A stretch of DNA of 36,489 nt from DASYQD01 sp036005845 (GTDB lineage: Bacteria; Acidobacteriota; Thermoanaerobaculia; Multivoradales; JAIOJS01). The stretch is from the NCBI GenBank assembly GCA_036005845.1, contig DASYQD010000004.1, forward strand, positions 1 to 36,489, written 5' to 3'. Under the pieces are notes generated by a model. That model had not been told where the DNA came from. It did not search any database and saw only the letters and a list, made by a program, of their open reading frames with translations. Position numbers and translations under genes: made by a program. Shown piece by piece: positions 7,669 through 15,012 of the stretch (the first letter of the stretch is position 1; each line of letters starts with the position of its first letter).

Positions 7669-8961
7669 TCAGTGGGCAGCCGGCGGTGGCGAAGGCGCCG
7701 GCGAACTGTTAGGCGCGGTGCTGGCGGCCCGCGCGCGGATGCGCGAGTGGCCGTCCGGCCCGGCGCTCACCCACGAGGTCCACACCTGGCTCGCCTGAGC
7801 GGCCATGGCGATGGTCCCCAGCTCCAGCGGCCGGCGATCGTTGAGCCGCAGGGGCTGTCCCACCACGGCGCCGGCGGCGTCGAGCGTCGCGACGTCGACG
7901 GCCAGCGGCACGAAGCCTTTCCAGGCCACCCACGCGGCGGCCCACCTGCCGTCTTCGAGCGCCGCGACAGCGGGCAGCAAGTGGCGGGTGCCGTCGCCGG
8001 TGGAGAGCATCCGCGGCGTGCCGGCGAGCGAGATCGACGAGCCTTTCTGTTGCAGCAGCTGCCCGTAGACGTGGGAGTCGGCGAACGTCGCATCGGGGCC
8101 GCCCTGCCACGCGATGAGGAACTCGCCGTTCTTGGCGGCCGCAGCCGCGGGGAATCCGCTGCTCGTGGCGCCGGAGCCCAACGCGACGGCGGCGCCGACC
8201 GGCGATCCCGACATCTTGAAGAGGCGAACGAACGCCGTCGTCTTTTCCTGATTGTCGTCGTGGTCCCAGGCGACCAGGATGGCCTTGCCCGTGGCCGCGA
8301 GGGCCGCGTTGCGGCCGCCGGCGCCGGCGAGGACGTCCTTGCCCAGGTGGCCCTTGGCGTCGACCGAGCGGAAGTGGACGCCCGCGGCGGCGCCATCCGA
8401 TTCCTCCCACGCCACCCAGATATCTCCTTCGGCCGCCGTCGCCACCGGACGCGCGGCGGTCCCCTTCCCGTTGGCGATCTCGAAGACGGCCCCGACAGGT
8501 TGGCCGTTCGCGGCGAACTGTCGACCGACCACCCGACTGGAGATCGGCGTCTTCTCGTCGATGTAGGCAGCGGCCACGTTGCGGAAGACCGTGGCCTCCG
8601 TCCATACCAGGAGGAACGAGCCGTCGCTCTGCGTGGCGAGGGCCGGCTGATGCTGCTCGCGCAGGTTGACGCGGTACGGCTTCGTCTCGGGCAGCGGATC
8701 GTTGGCCGCGAGCACCGTCGGCGTCCCGGCGCCGGCCTCCGGGGCGGTGACGACGCTGCTGACGATCCCCAGGCTGTCGTCCTGCCACGCCAGACGCGTG
8801 GCGCCGGCGCTCAGGCCCGCCGCCGGCCAGAGCTGGCGGTTCTTGTCGGTGACCGAGCTGATCGGCAGCTCGTCGCCCAGCGGGGCTAGTTGCGCGAGAG
8901 CGGGGAGCGCAGGGGCGATCGCGGTGAGAGCGAGGAAGGTGACTAGGCGCGTGGCTGACAT
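7669..8961 (-). CDS. Secreted beta-propeller-like protein, function unknown
   Basis: 430-aa predicted secreted protein that I do not recognise by name. From the ATG at 8961 (MSATRLVTFLALTAIAP) there is a clear Sec signal peptide with likely cleavage after ALPALA. The rest is made of loosely repeated units in which a variable strand ends in an AW or VW pair and a Gly/Asp turn: RLAWQDDS, FLLVWTEA, IWVAWEESDG, ILVAWDHDD, FLIAWQGGPD, WAAAWVAW, VWTSWVSAG. Such roughly 50-70-residue blades are typical of propeller-like extracellular proteins. The C-terminus is a short Pro/Ser/Ala tail without a sorting signal or membrane helix. A longer frame to 8994 is less likely since GGAG lies just ahead of 8961. 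It is the last gene on this strand before the converging unit; the lptFG gene lies 82 bp upstream. Confidence 0.7.
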   Translation of the reverse strand: MSATRLVTFLALTAIAPALPALAQLAPLGDELPISSVTDKNRQLWPAAGLSAGATRLAWQDDSLGIVSSVVTAPEAGAGTPTVLAANDPLPETKPYRVNLREQHQPALATQSDGSFLLVWTEATVFRNVAAAYIDEKTPISSRVVGRQFAANGQPVGAVFEIANGKGTAARPVATAAEGDIWVAWEESDGAAAGVHFRSVDAKGHLGKDVLAGAGGRNAALAATGKAILVAWDHDDNQEKTTAFVRLFKMSGSPVGAAVALGSGATSSGFPAAAAAKNGEFLIAWQGGPDATFADSHVYGQLLQQKGSSISLAGTPRMLSTGDGTRHLLPAVAALEDGRWAAAWVAWKGFVPLAVDVATLDAAGAVVGQPLRLNDRRPLELGTIAMAAQASQVWTSWVSAGPDGHSRIRARAASTAPNSSPAPSPPPAAH

Positions 8962-9043
8962 GGAGGTCTCCAAGTTGAGGACGAGAGTCGACACCGATCC
9001 GGTTTACTACGAGCGGCCCGCCACCGCCGTCTAGCTCGCCGGC

Positions 9044-11422
9044 CTATGTCCTCACGCCGAGGAACAGGTAAGTCGACAGCGCCGCGAAGACCATGCTCGG
9101 CGCCCACACCGCGACCAGCGGCGGCAGCCTTCCGACCTCGCCCAGCGTCGAGAAGAACGCGAAGACGCCGAGCAGCACCATCCCCAGCACCAGCGAGAGC
9201 CCGATCCCGTACAGCGCTCCGCGCCGCCCCAACCGGAAAGCGAAGGGCAGCGCCACCAGCGCCATGATGAGCGACAGCGCCGGCCGCGCGATCTTGTCGT
9301 AGAGTTTCACCTGCAGCTGCGGCACCGACTGGCCACTCTGCCGCAGCTCGGCGACGTACTGGCGCAGCTCGCCGTAGTGCATCTGGTCGGGGCTCTTCAC
9401 CTCGGAGCTGAAGTAGTCCGGCCCCTCGACATAGGGTGACAGCACCGGCTGCGCGAAGGGCTCGAATCCTTCTTCGATCGGGCCCGCGAACGTGCGTGCC
9501 CAGCCCTGGTCGAGCACCCATCGGCCGGCCTCCCAGCGCCCCTGGTGGGCGAACAGCCGCTGCGCCAGGCGATGCTCGCGGTCGAAGCCGAAGACCTGGA
9601 AGTCGCTGAACTGCTCGCGCGCCTGGTCGTAGTACAGGTAGTTGAAGATGTACGGCCCGCGCCCGAACAGCCACTGGCGGTCGACGCGCCGGTAGGTGCG
9701 GGCGGTGACCTGCCCCTTCATGCGGTCCTTGAGCTGCGCCACCCGCTGGTTGGAGGCGGGCAGCACCTCCACCTGCAGCAGCACGCAGAGCCCCGCGACC
9801 ATGGCGGCGCAGGCCACCGCCGGCAGGGCGAGGCGGTAGAGGCTCACGCCGAGGGCCTTGGCCGAGGTGATCTCGTTGGTGCGCGAGAGCAGCGCGAAGG
9901 TGACGAGGGTGGCAACGAGCACCAGGATCGGCGCGATCTCGAAGAACACCTGCAGCGACAGGTACGAGTAGTACTCCAGCATCAGCCCGATTCCCGGCTT
10001 GTGCTTGAGCATGTCGTCGACGTTGTCGGTGAAGTCGGCGAGGATGTAGAGCACGGTTCCCGACAGCACGACGATGGAGAAGACGCGCGCGAAGAGCTTG
10101 CCGACGTAGCGGTCGAGCAGATTGGGGAAGCGGAGCGCGAAGCGCGGGATGCGCAGCACGACGTCGGGCGTCCGCTGGCGGACGGCGCGTTTGCGCGCCT
10201 CGCGGCGGATACGGCGGCGCTTCTGCTGGCGCCGCCGCACCTCGAGCACGCGGCCCGAGGCGACGAGCCGCACCCACCAGCCGAACCGGCGGCCGAGCAG
10301 CCCGCGGTCCTGGTTGCGGCGCACGAGCAGGAAGGCCCCCAGCGCGCTGAACAGCAGGTTGGGGAACCACATCGCCAGCCAGGGCGGCACGGTGCCGACG
10401 CGCGCCGCGTCCTCGCCGTTGGAGAGCATGACGTAGAAGGCCATGATGACGGCGATCGACAGCGCGAAGCCCGACGACTTGCCGCCGCGGCGGTTGTTGA
10501 AGCCGAGGGGCACCGCGAAGAGGCCGAAGACGAGGCAGGCGGCCGGGATGGCGAGCTTCTTGTGGATCTCCACTGCCACCAGGCGCCGCATCTCGGCGTC
10601 GAGCTTGGGATCGCGCTGCCACTGCCGCAGCTCGGTGAGGGTGAGCTCGCGGACGCCCTTGGTGGCCACCAGCTTCGCCCGCTGATTGCTGCTGAACTGG
10701 TCGTCGAGCAGGACGTCGAGGGTCTCGTGCCGGATGAGCTCGTAGTTCTCGGGCCGATCGAGGTCCACCTTGTGGGTCGTCGCGTCTTCGAGGTGGAGGA
10801 CGATGCGCTCGCCGGCCTTGTCGACCTGCAGCTTGCCCCGCTTGGCCACGGTCACCGTGTTCTGCGCTTGCTGCACCGAGGGCGCCAGGAACACGCCATC
10901 CCAGACGTCGGAGCCGGGCTCGATGTTGAAGACGTAGAGAACGATGCCTTCCCATTCCTCGTAGAAGACCCGCGGCTCGACTTGGCGCGCTGCCGTCTGC
11001 GCGAGGATCTCGAGGGTCTGCACCTGCAAGGCATGGTTGGCGCGCGGCAGCAGATAGGCCGACACGTAGACGTTGGCGCTGGCGAGGATGGCCGAAAGCA
11101 GCAGGATCGGCCGGTAGAGCGTGAACAGACTGACGCCGCAGGCGCGCATGGCGACGAGCTCGCTGTCGGAGGCGAGCCGGCCGATGGCGATCAGGATGGC
11201 GAACAGCAGCGCCATCGGGATCGTCAACACGATGATGTTGGGCATCGTGTAGAGGACGAGGCGCCCGACCTCGCCGACCGACAAGCCGCGACGGATGATC
11301 ATGTCCGCCGACCGGAACAGGAAGCGGACGAGCATGATGAAGGTGTAGATCGAGAAGCCGAGGGCGAGCGGCCCGACGGTCTCCGAGATCACGTAGCGGT
11401 CCAGACGCCGGAGCACCTGCAT
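9044..11422 (-). CDS. Fused LptF-LptG lipopolysaccharide export permease
   Basis: 792-aa polypeptide containing two consecutive LptF/LptG (YjgP/YjgQ) permease domains. Domain 1 (about residues 1-370) begins LRRLDRYVISETVGPLALG, has helices near 15-36, 55-80, 100-122, a periplasmic jellyroll about 125-280, and three C-terminal helices (about 290-368). A highly basic cytoplasmic linker (about 370-430, rich in RRRQQKRRRIRREARKR) leads to domain 2 (about 434-792), which restarts with LLDRYVGKLFARVFSI and repeats the same layout. In most bacteria these are two ~360-aa proteins that pair over two LptB ATPases. Here one chain supplies both halves. The ATG at 11422 is chosen because the upstream 56 residues of the frame cross a palindrome and look non-coding. 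LptB and LptC/LptA are at 24875-27654. Confidence 0.9.
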   Translation of the reverse strand: MQVLRRLDRYVISETVGPLALGFSIYTFIMLVRFLFRSADMIIRRGLSVGEVGRLVLYTMPNIIVLTIPMALLFAILIAIGRLASDSELVAMRACGVSLFTLYRPILLLSAILASANVYVSAYLLPRANHALQVQTLEILAQTAARQVEPRVFYEEWEGIVLYVFNIEPGSDVWDGVFLAPSVQQAQNTVTVAKRGKLQVDKAGERIVLHLEDATTHKVDLDRPENYELIRHETLDVLLDDQFSSNQRAKLVATKGVRELTLTELRQWQRDPKLDAEMRRLVAVEIHKKLAIPAACLVFGLFAVPLGFNNRRGGKSSGFALSIAVIMAFYVMLSNGEDAARVGTVPPWLAMWFPNLLFSALGAFLLVRRNQDRGLLGRRFGWWVRLVASGRVLEVRRRQQKRRRIRREARKRAVRQRTPDVVLRIPRFALRFPNLLDRYVGKLFARVFSIVVLSGTVLYILADFTDNVDDMLKHKPGIGLMLEYYSYLSLQVFFEIAPILVLVATLVTFALLSRTNEITSAKALGVSLYRLALPAVACAAMVAGLCVLLQVEVLPASNQRVAQLKDRMKGQVTARTYRRVDRQWLFGRGPYIFNYLYYDQAREQFSDFQVFGFDREHRLAQRLFAHQGRWEAGRWVLDQGWARTFAGPIEEGFEPFAQPVLSPYVEGPDYFSSEVKSPDQMHYGELRQYVAELRQSGQSVPQLQVKLYDKIARPALSLIMALVALPFAFRLGRRGALYGIGLSLVLGMVLLGVFAFFSTLGEVGRLPPLVAVWAPSMVFAALSTYLFLGVRT

Positions 11423-11641
11423 CCCGGGGGATTGTTGCAGCGGACCGCCCGCGCGTCGAGCGCGCCTCTTCAGGGCCTTCGCAAACGGCCGTGGAGAGGG
11501 AGTGGTTGCCGGGAGCCGGAAGATTATGTCCAACCTGCCGCTAAGCGGCAGGTTGACATAATCTATCTTATCGGACGTTGTATAGAGCACTACGGGGCGG
11601 CAGGCCAGCGCCTGCGCCTGATTCCACCGAGCTCCAGCGCC
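11423..11641. other. Intergenic region upstream of lptFG
   Basis: 219 bp, the longest non-coding stretch in the window, between the WG-repeat gene stop and the lptFG start, both on the minus strand. The middle (11521-11590) is clearly more AT-rich than its surroundings and contains the 44-bp palindrome at 11521-11564. No gene is visible. The lptFG promoter probably lies here, but I could not pick convincing hexamers. Confidence 0.6.
11521..11564. repeat. 44-bp near-perfect palindrome upstream of lptFG
   Basis: Left arm 11521-11542 and right arm 11544-11564 are complementary over 21 base pairs with a single extra C in the left arm and a one-base centre; the outer part reads AGATTATGTC and the inner part AACCTGCCGCT. 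It sits about 100 bp ahead of the lptFG start in a locally AT-rich patch. No T-tract follows, so it is not a standard terminator. It could be an operator, a recombination site or a small mobile palindromic element; none is proven. Confidence 0.85.
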
Positions 11642-12643
11642 CTACTTACTCGGATTCCAGACGAAGCGCCCCTTGCGGTCGATGTAGCCGCGCGCGCCCG
11701 CCACGACGACCTCGGCCAGCCCGCCGTTGAAGTCGAAAGCCTCCTCCCACTGCGGCTGAATCACCGTGTTGCCCTTCTTGTCGATGTAGCCCCAGTGGTC
11801 TCCGACCTTCACCCGCGCCAAGCCCTCGGCGAACGGGGCGACGGACGCGTACTGCGGCTGGATGACGATCTTTCCCTCCTTGTCGACGTAGCCGCCCTGG
11901 CCGTTGAGGCTGATCGTGGCGAGGCCCTCGCTGAACGAGTAACCGCTCTCGAACTGCGGCTGGATCGCCCAGTTGCCCTTCTTGTCGATGAAGCCGTACT
12001 TGTCGCCGCTCTTGATCAGCGCCAAACCTTCCGCGAAGTCCCAAGCGTCAGCGAAGTCCGCGCGCGGTGGGATGACCATGTCGCCCTTGCGGTCGACGTA
12101 GCCCCAACCGGCGGCGGACTGCACCAGCGCCAACCCTTCCGAGAACTTGCGCGCTGTCTTGTAGGTCGGGTTGATGACGATCTTGCCCTTCTTGTCGACG
12201 TAACCCGCCGAGCCCCCGACGGTTACCCGGGCGAGGCCCTGCGAGAAGTCCCCGGCTTCCTCGAACTGCAGCGGGATGACGAGGGTGCCCTCCCGGTCGA
12301 CGTAGCCCAGGCGGTCGCCTCGGCGCACCGCGGCGAGCCCCTCGTAGAAGCTGAAGGCGTCGTCGTACTGCGGGTTGATGACGAACCGGCCGCGCTCGTC
12401 GATGTAGCCGAAGCGGTTGCCCACCTGGACGACGGCGAGGCCCTGGGTGAAACCGAAGGCGCGGTCGAACTGCGGCTGGATCATCAGCTTGCCGGAGCGG
12501 TTGATGTAGCCCGCACGGCCGTCGACGGTGACCACGAAGAGGCCGCTGGGGTTGCGCTCGCTGCGCTGCGGGAACGGCAGGCAGCAGGCCGCGGCGAGCA
12601 CCGCCGCGAGGGCGAGGACGATCGTGACGTGTTTCCGCATCAT
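11642..12643 (-). CDS. WG-repeat lipoprotein
   Basis: 333-aa predicted lipoprotein built of nine ~34-residue WG (KWG) repeats. The start MMRKHVTIVLALAAVLAAACC gives a lipoprotein-type signal with Cys20/Cys21. The repeats follow the pattern GLAxVxxGxxxGYIDxxGxxVIxPQFxxAxxFxE, e.g. GYINRSGKLMIQPQFD, GYIDERGRFVINPQYD, GYVDKKGKIVINP, GYIDKKGNTVIQPQWE. The last unit ends at the stop. The repeats are highly regular, indicating recent internal duplication or strong structural constraint. GGAGGG precedes the tandem ATGs at 12643/12640. WG repeats are usually regarded as extracellular or surface binding modules of unknown ligand. The gene lies 34 bp after parB on the same strand and may be co-transcribed, though a functional link to segregation is not implied. 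Confidence 0.85.
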   Translation of the reverse strand: MMRKHVTIVLALAAVLAAACCLPFPQRSERNPSGLFVVTVDGRAGYINRSGKLMIQPQFDRAFGFTQGLAVVQVGNRFGYIDERGRFVINPQYDDAFSFYEGLAAVRRGDRLGYVDREGTLVIPLQFEEAGDFSQGLARVTVGGSAGYVDKKGKIVINPTYKTARKFSEGLALVQSAAGWGYVDRKGDMVIPPRADFADAWDFAEGLALIKSGDKYGFIDKKGNWAIQPQFESGYSFSEGLATISLNGQGGYVDKEGKIVIQPQYASVAPFAEGLARVKVGDHWGYIDKKGNTVIQPQWEEAFDFNGGLAEVVVAGARGYIDRKGRFVWNPSK

Positions 12644-12677
12644 CGAGCGCCCTCCTGCCAGCCGCACGCCGCCCTCC

Positions 12678-13544
12678 TCAGCTCTGTTGCTGCTGCTCCG
12701 CGACGAGCTGCTGCAGGATCTCCTGCAACGCCGAGATGAGGTCGCCGCGGTCGACCGTGCTGCGGCGGAAGCTGAGGTTGAGCCGGTAGCTCTTGTCGGG
12801 GCTCTTGAAGGTGAAGACGTAGGGCTTGCGGCGCCCGCCCGGCTGCCGGCTGCGGCGCCGCAGATCGTCGCGGCTCATGCCCAGGCTCGAGACCCGCTCG
12901 AGGAGCTGGATCATCTCCTCCTCGGAACGCGCCTTGAGAATCTCGAGCAGCACCGACTTCGAGGTCACGCCCAGCGCCTGTACCGCGTCGCGGACCCGCG
13001 CCGGCATCTGCAGCAGGTTCAAGCTTTCGGTGATCACCACCCGCGACTTCCCCACCGCCTCGGCGATCTGCTCGTGGGTATAGCTGTGCCGCTCGGCGAG
13101 CACGCGGTAGCCCTCGGCTTCCTCGAACGGAGTCAAGTCCTTGCGCTGAAGGTTCTCGATGAGGGCGATCTCGAGCGCCTCCTGGTCGGAGACGTCGAGC
13201 TCGATGACCGGCACCTCGAAGAGGCCTGCTGCCAGCGCGGCGTGGTAGCGGCGCTCGCCGGAGATGATCAAATGGGTCTTGTCGCGCTTGGCGCCAGCTC
13301 CCTCAAACGAGTGGCGGCGGACGAGGAGCGGCTCGAGGATCCCTTTGTCGCGGATCGAGGAGACGAGGTCGTCGAGGTTGCCCATCGCCGAGCGCGGCTG
13401 CGCCGGATCGGGCTCGATCTCCGCGAGCGGCACGAACTTGCCCACCGGCGTCTCGCTGCGCGCCGTCAGCTCGTCGACGAAGTGGTGGCTGTGGCGCATC
13501 TTGATCTGCTGCGGCAGGCCGCGGCGGCGTGCGGGCTCAGACAC
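12678..13544 (-). CDS. parB: Chromosome-partitioning protein ParB
   Basis: 288-aa ParB/Spo0J-type CTPase and centromere-binding protein. After a basic N-terminus comes the ParB N-terminal domain (about 35-130) with EPDPAQPRSAM, LVSSIRDKGILEPLLVR and the CTP-binding motif ISGERRYHAALAAG. The DNA-binding helix-turn-helix follows (THEQIAEAVGKSRVVITESLNLL), then a C-terminal dimerisation segment ending in a Gln tail. The GTG at 13544 is preferred over the upstream start at 13580: it overlaps the last 8 bases of parA and has GAGGAGG about 10 bases ahead, implying translational coupling. A ParA ATPase pairs with it. I found no copy of the classical 16-bp parS palindrome in the window. Confidence 0.95.
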   Translation of the reverse strand: MSEPARRRGLPQQIKMRHSHHFVDELTARSETPVGKFVPLAEIEPDPAQPRSAMGNLDDLVSSIRDKGILEPLLVRRHSFEGAGAKRDKTHLIISGERRYHAALAAGLFEVPVIELDVSDQEALEIALIENLQRKDLTPFEEAEGYRVLAERHSYTHEQIAEAVGKSRVVITESLNLLQMPARVRDAVQALGVTSKSVLLEILKARSEEEMIQLLERVSSLGMSRDDLRRRSRQPGGRRKPYVFTFKSPDKSYRLNLSFRRSTVDRGDLISALQEILQQLVAEQQQQS

Positions 13545-14295
13545 GGCTGAGCACCTCCTCGGAGAGCTTGTAGTACTCATACGCGCCGCTACTCTTGGGC
13601 GCGAAGGTGAAGATCGACTCCCGGTAGGCCGGGCTCTCCTCCAAGCGGACGCTCTTGCTGATCGTGGTCTTGAAGATCTTGTCGCCGAAGACTTTGCGGA
13701 TCTCGCCCAGGATGTCGCGGGCGAGCAACGTGCGCTTGTCGTAGAGGGTGATCACGGCGCCGAGGATCTGCAGCTGCGGGTTGGCGCGCGCCTTCACCTT
13801 GTCGATCGTCTCCAGCAGGTCGTCGGTGCCCTCGAGCGCAAAGTAGCTCGACTGGATGGGGATCAGCACGTGGGTGGCGGCGACGAGCGCGTTGACGGTG
13901 ATCAAGCCGAGCGTCGGCGGCGTGTCGATGACGACGTACTCGTAGCGGTCGACGATCGGCGCCAGCGCGTCCTTGAGGCGGTAGATGCCGTCGATCTCGC
14001 CCACCAGCTTGGCCTCGACCTTGGCGAGCGCGATGTTGGCCGGCGCGATCGAGAGGTTCGGCGTCTTGGTCGTCGGCACTACGACGTCGGCGAGAGCCAC
14101 GTCCTTCTCGACCAGCGCGTCGTAGACGGAGCGCTGCAGCTCGTGGACGTCGAGGAACGACATCGAGCTGTTGGCCTGCGGATCGAGGTCGATGAGGAGG
14201 GTGCGCAGCCCTTTCATCGAGAGTCCCGCCGCGAGATTGATGGCGGTGGTGGTCTTACCCACCCCGCCCTTCTGGTTGGTGATGGCGACGATCAT
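13537..14295 (-). CDS. parA: Chromosome-partitioning ATPase ParA
   Basis: 252-aa Soj/ParA-type ATPase. MIVAITNQKGGVGKTTTAI carries the deviant Walker A motif (KGGVGKTT, residues 9-16); LLIDLDPQANSS is the A' motif and VVIDTPPTLG the Walker B region. No N-terminal DNA-binding extension is present, as for chromosomal rather than type Ia plasmid ParA proteins. It should bind DNA non-specifically as an ATP dimer and move ParB-parS complexes. The frame is open to 14595, but the ATG at 14295 matches the family start exactly. There is no Shine-Dalgarno, and a candidate promoter (14311-14339) would give a leader of only about 9 bases, so initiation may be nearly leaderless. A 32-bp palindrome lies upstream. 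Confidence 0.96.
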   Translation of the reverse strand: MIVAITNQKGGVGKTTTAINLAAGLSMKGLRTLLIDLDPQANSSMSFLDVHELQRSVYDALVEKDVALADVVVPTTKTPNLSIAPANIALAKVEAKLVGEIDGIYRLKDALAPIVDRYEYVVIDTPPTLGLITVNALVAATHVLIPIQSSYFALEGTDDLLETIDKVKARANPQLQILGAVITLYDKRTLLARDILGEIRKVFGDKIFKTTISKSVRLEESPAYRESIFTFAPKSSGAYEYYKLSEEVLSRV

Positions 14296-14310
14296 TGGGG
14301 CTGCGCGGCG

Positions 14311-14339
14311 AGTGTACGGGATCGCGCAGCGAAGGGCAA
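14311..14339 (-). promoter_or_regulatory. Candidate sigma-70-type promoter of parAB
   Basis: Read on the minus strand: TTGCCC (14334-14339), a 17-bp spacer, then TACACT (14311-14316), each matching the consensus at 4 of 6 positions. The start of transcription would fall near 14304, about 9 bases from the parA ATG. The 32-bp palindrome at 14361-14392 would be centred about 70 bp upstream of that point. Confidence 0.35.
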
Positions 14340-14360
14340 CGAGGAGCGGCCCCCCACTTC

Positions 14361-14392
14361 GCGTGAGATGTCGGCGCGCCGACATCTCACGC
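14361..14392. repeat. Perfect 32-bp palindrome upstream of parA
   Basis: Every base pairs: left half 14361-14376 (GCGTGAGATGTCGGCG), right half 14377-14392 its exact reverse complement, with no loop. It lies in the 154-bp gap between the DUF151 gene stop and the parA start, upstream of the candidate parA promoter. Perfect dyad symmetry without a spacer fits a dimeric protein binding site better than an RNA hairpin. It does not resemble the canonical parS sequence. Confidence 0.88.
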
Positions 14393-14449
14393 AAGCTGCT
14401 CAAAACACGGTGGATAGGAGCGCGAGCGACGTTGCCCGGCGGCCAGCGA

Positions 14450-14968
14450 CTACATCGTGTACTTGCCCAGATCCTCGGGATTGAGCTCTTCCAGCCACTC
14501 CTTGAGCTTCTCCTCGTCGGTGGCGTGGGTGGCCAGATCCACGGCCTTCGCCCGCTCGAGGACGTCGCGGCGGACGAAGATCGGGGCGTCGGCACGCAGC
14601 GCCAGCGCGATCGCGTCGCTGGGACGCGCGTCGATGGCAGTCTCCTCGCCGTTGCGCTGCACCTGGATGACGGCGAAGAAGGTGTTCTCGCGCAGATCGG
14701 AGATCACGATCCGCTGCACCTCGACCTTGAAGTGGCTGAAGACCGAGCGCAGCAGGTCATGAGTGAGTGGCCGCGGCGGCTCGATCCCCTCGATGCGCAG
14801 GGCGATGGCGTTGGCTTCGAAGACCCCGATCCAGATCGGCAGGAACACCTGGCCGCCCTGCTCGCGCAGCACGACGATAGGGATGTTGGAGGTGGGGTCG
14901 AGCATCAGCCCCTTGATCTCCATCCGCACGAGCGCCTGTGGATCCGCCGTGGAGTCGCTCTCGCTCAT
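14450..14968 (-). CDS. DUF151 bifunctional nuclease family protein
   Basis: 172-aa protein of the DUF151 (BFN) family. Recognisable features are MEIKGLMLDPTSNIPIVVLRE, LPIWIGVFEANAIALRIEG (the conserved I-G-x-x-E-A region), RPLTHDLLRSV, FFAVIQV and the closing catalytic-domain motif DARPSDAIALALRADAPIF. Family members have been described as nucleases, and this gene often travels with miaB in related genomes (recollection). The C-terminal ~40 residues (ATHATDEEKLKEWLEEL...) form an acidic UVR-like tail. It starts 44 bp after miaB on the same strand and is probably in one transcript with it. Its biological role is not settled. Confidence 0.9.
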   Translation of the reverse strand: MSESDSTADPQALVRMEIKGLMLDPTSNIPIVVLREQGGQVFLPIWIGVFEANAIALRIEGIEPPRPLTHDLLRSVFSHFKVEVQRIVISDLRENTFFAVIQVQRNGEETAIDARPSDAIALALRADAPIFVRRDVLERAKAVDLATHATDEEKLKEWLEELNPEDLGKYTM

Positions 14969-15012
14969 CGCACCATTCTACGCTCCGCATCGGGAGCGTT
15001 TTCAGGCGCGCC

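Noticed and set aside
11553..11558. TTGACA as a plus-strand -35 box
   Set aside because: It is part of the palindrome, no -10 hexamer occurs at 16-18 bp, and no plus-strand gene follows.
11521..11564. Palindrome read as an integron attC site
   Set aside because: The left side offers an RYYYAAC-like string, but the right side GTTGACA does not match GTTRRRY, and there is no cassette or integrase nearby.
9545..12739. Plus-strand open frame of 1064 codons opposite lptFG and the WG-repeat gene
   Set aside because: It mirrors the codon bias of the genes beneath it, has no recognisable domain and spans the palindromic intergenic region.
14296..14449. parS centromere near parAB
   Set aside because: The 32-bp palindrome here does not resemble the conserved 16-bp parS, and no other parS-like sequence was seen in the window.
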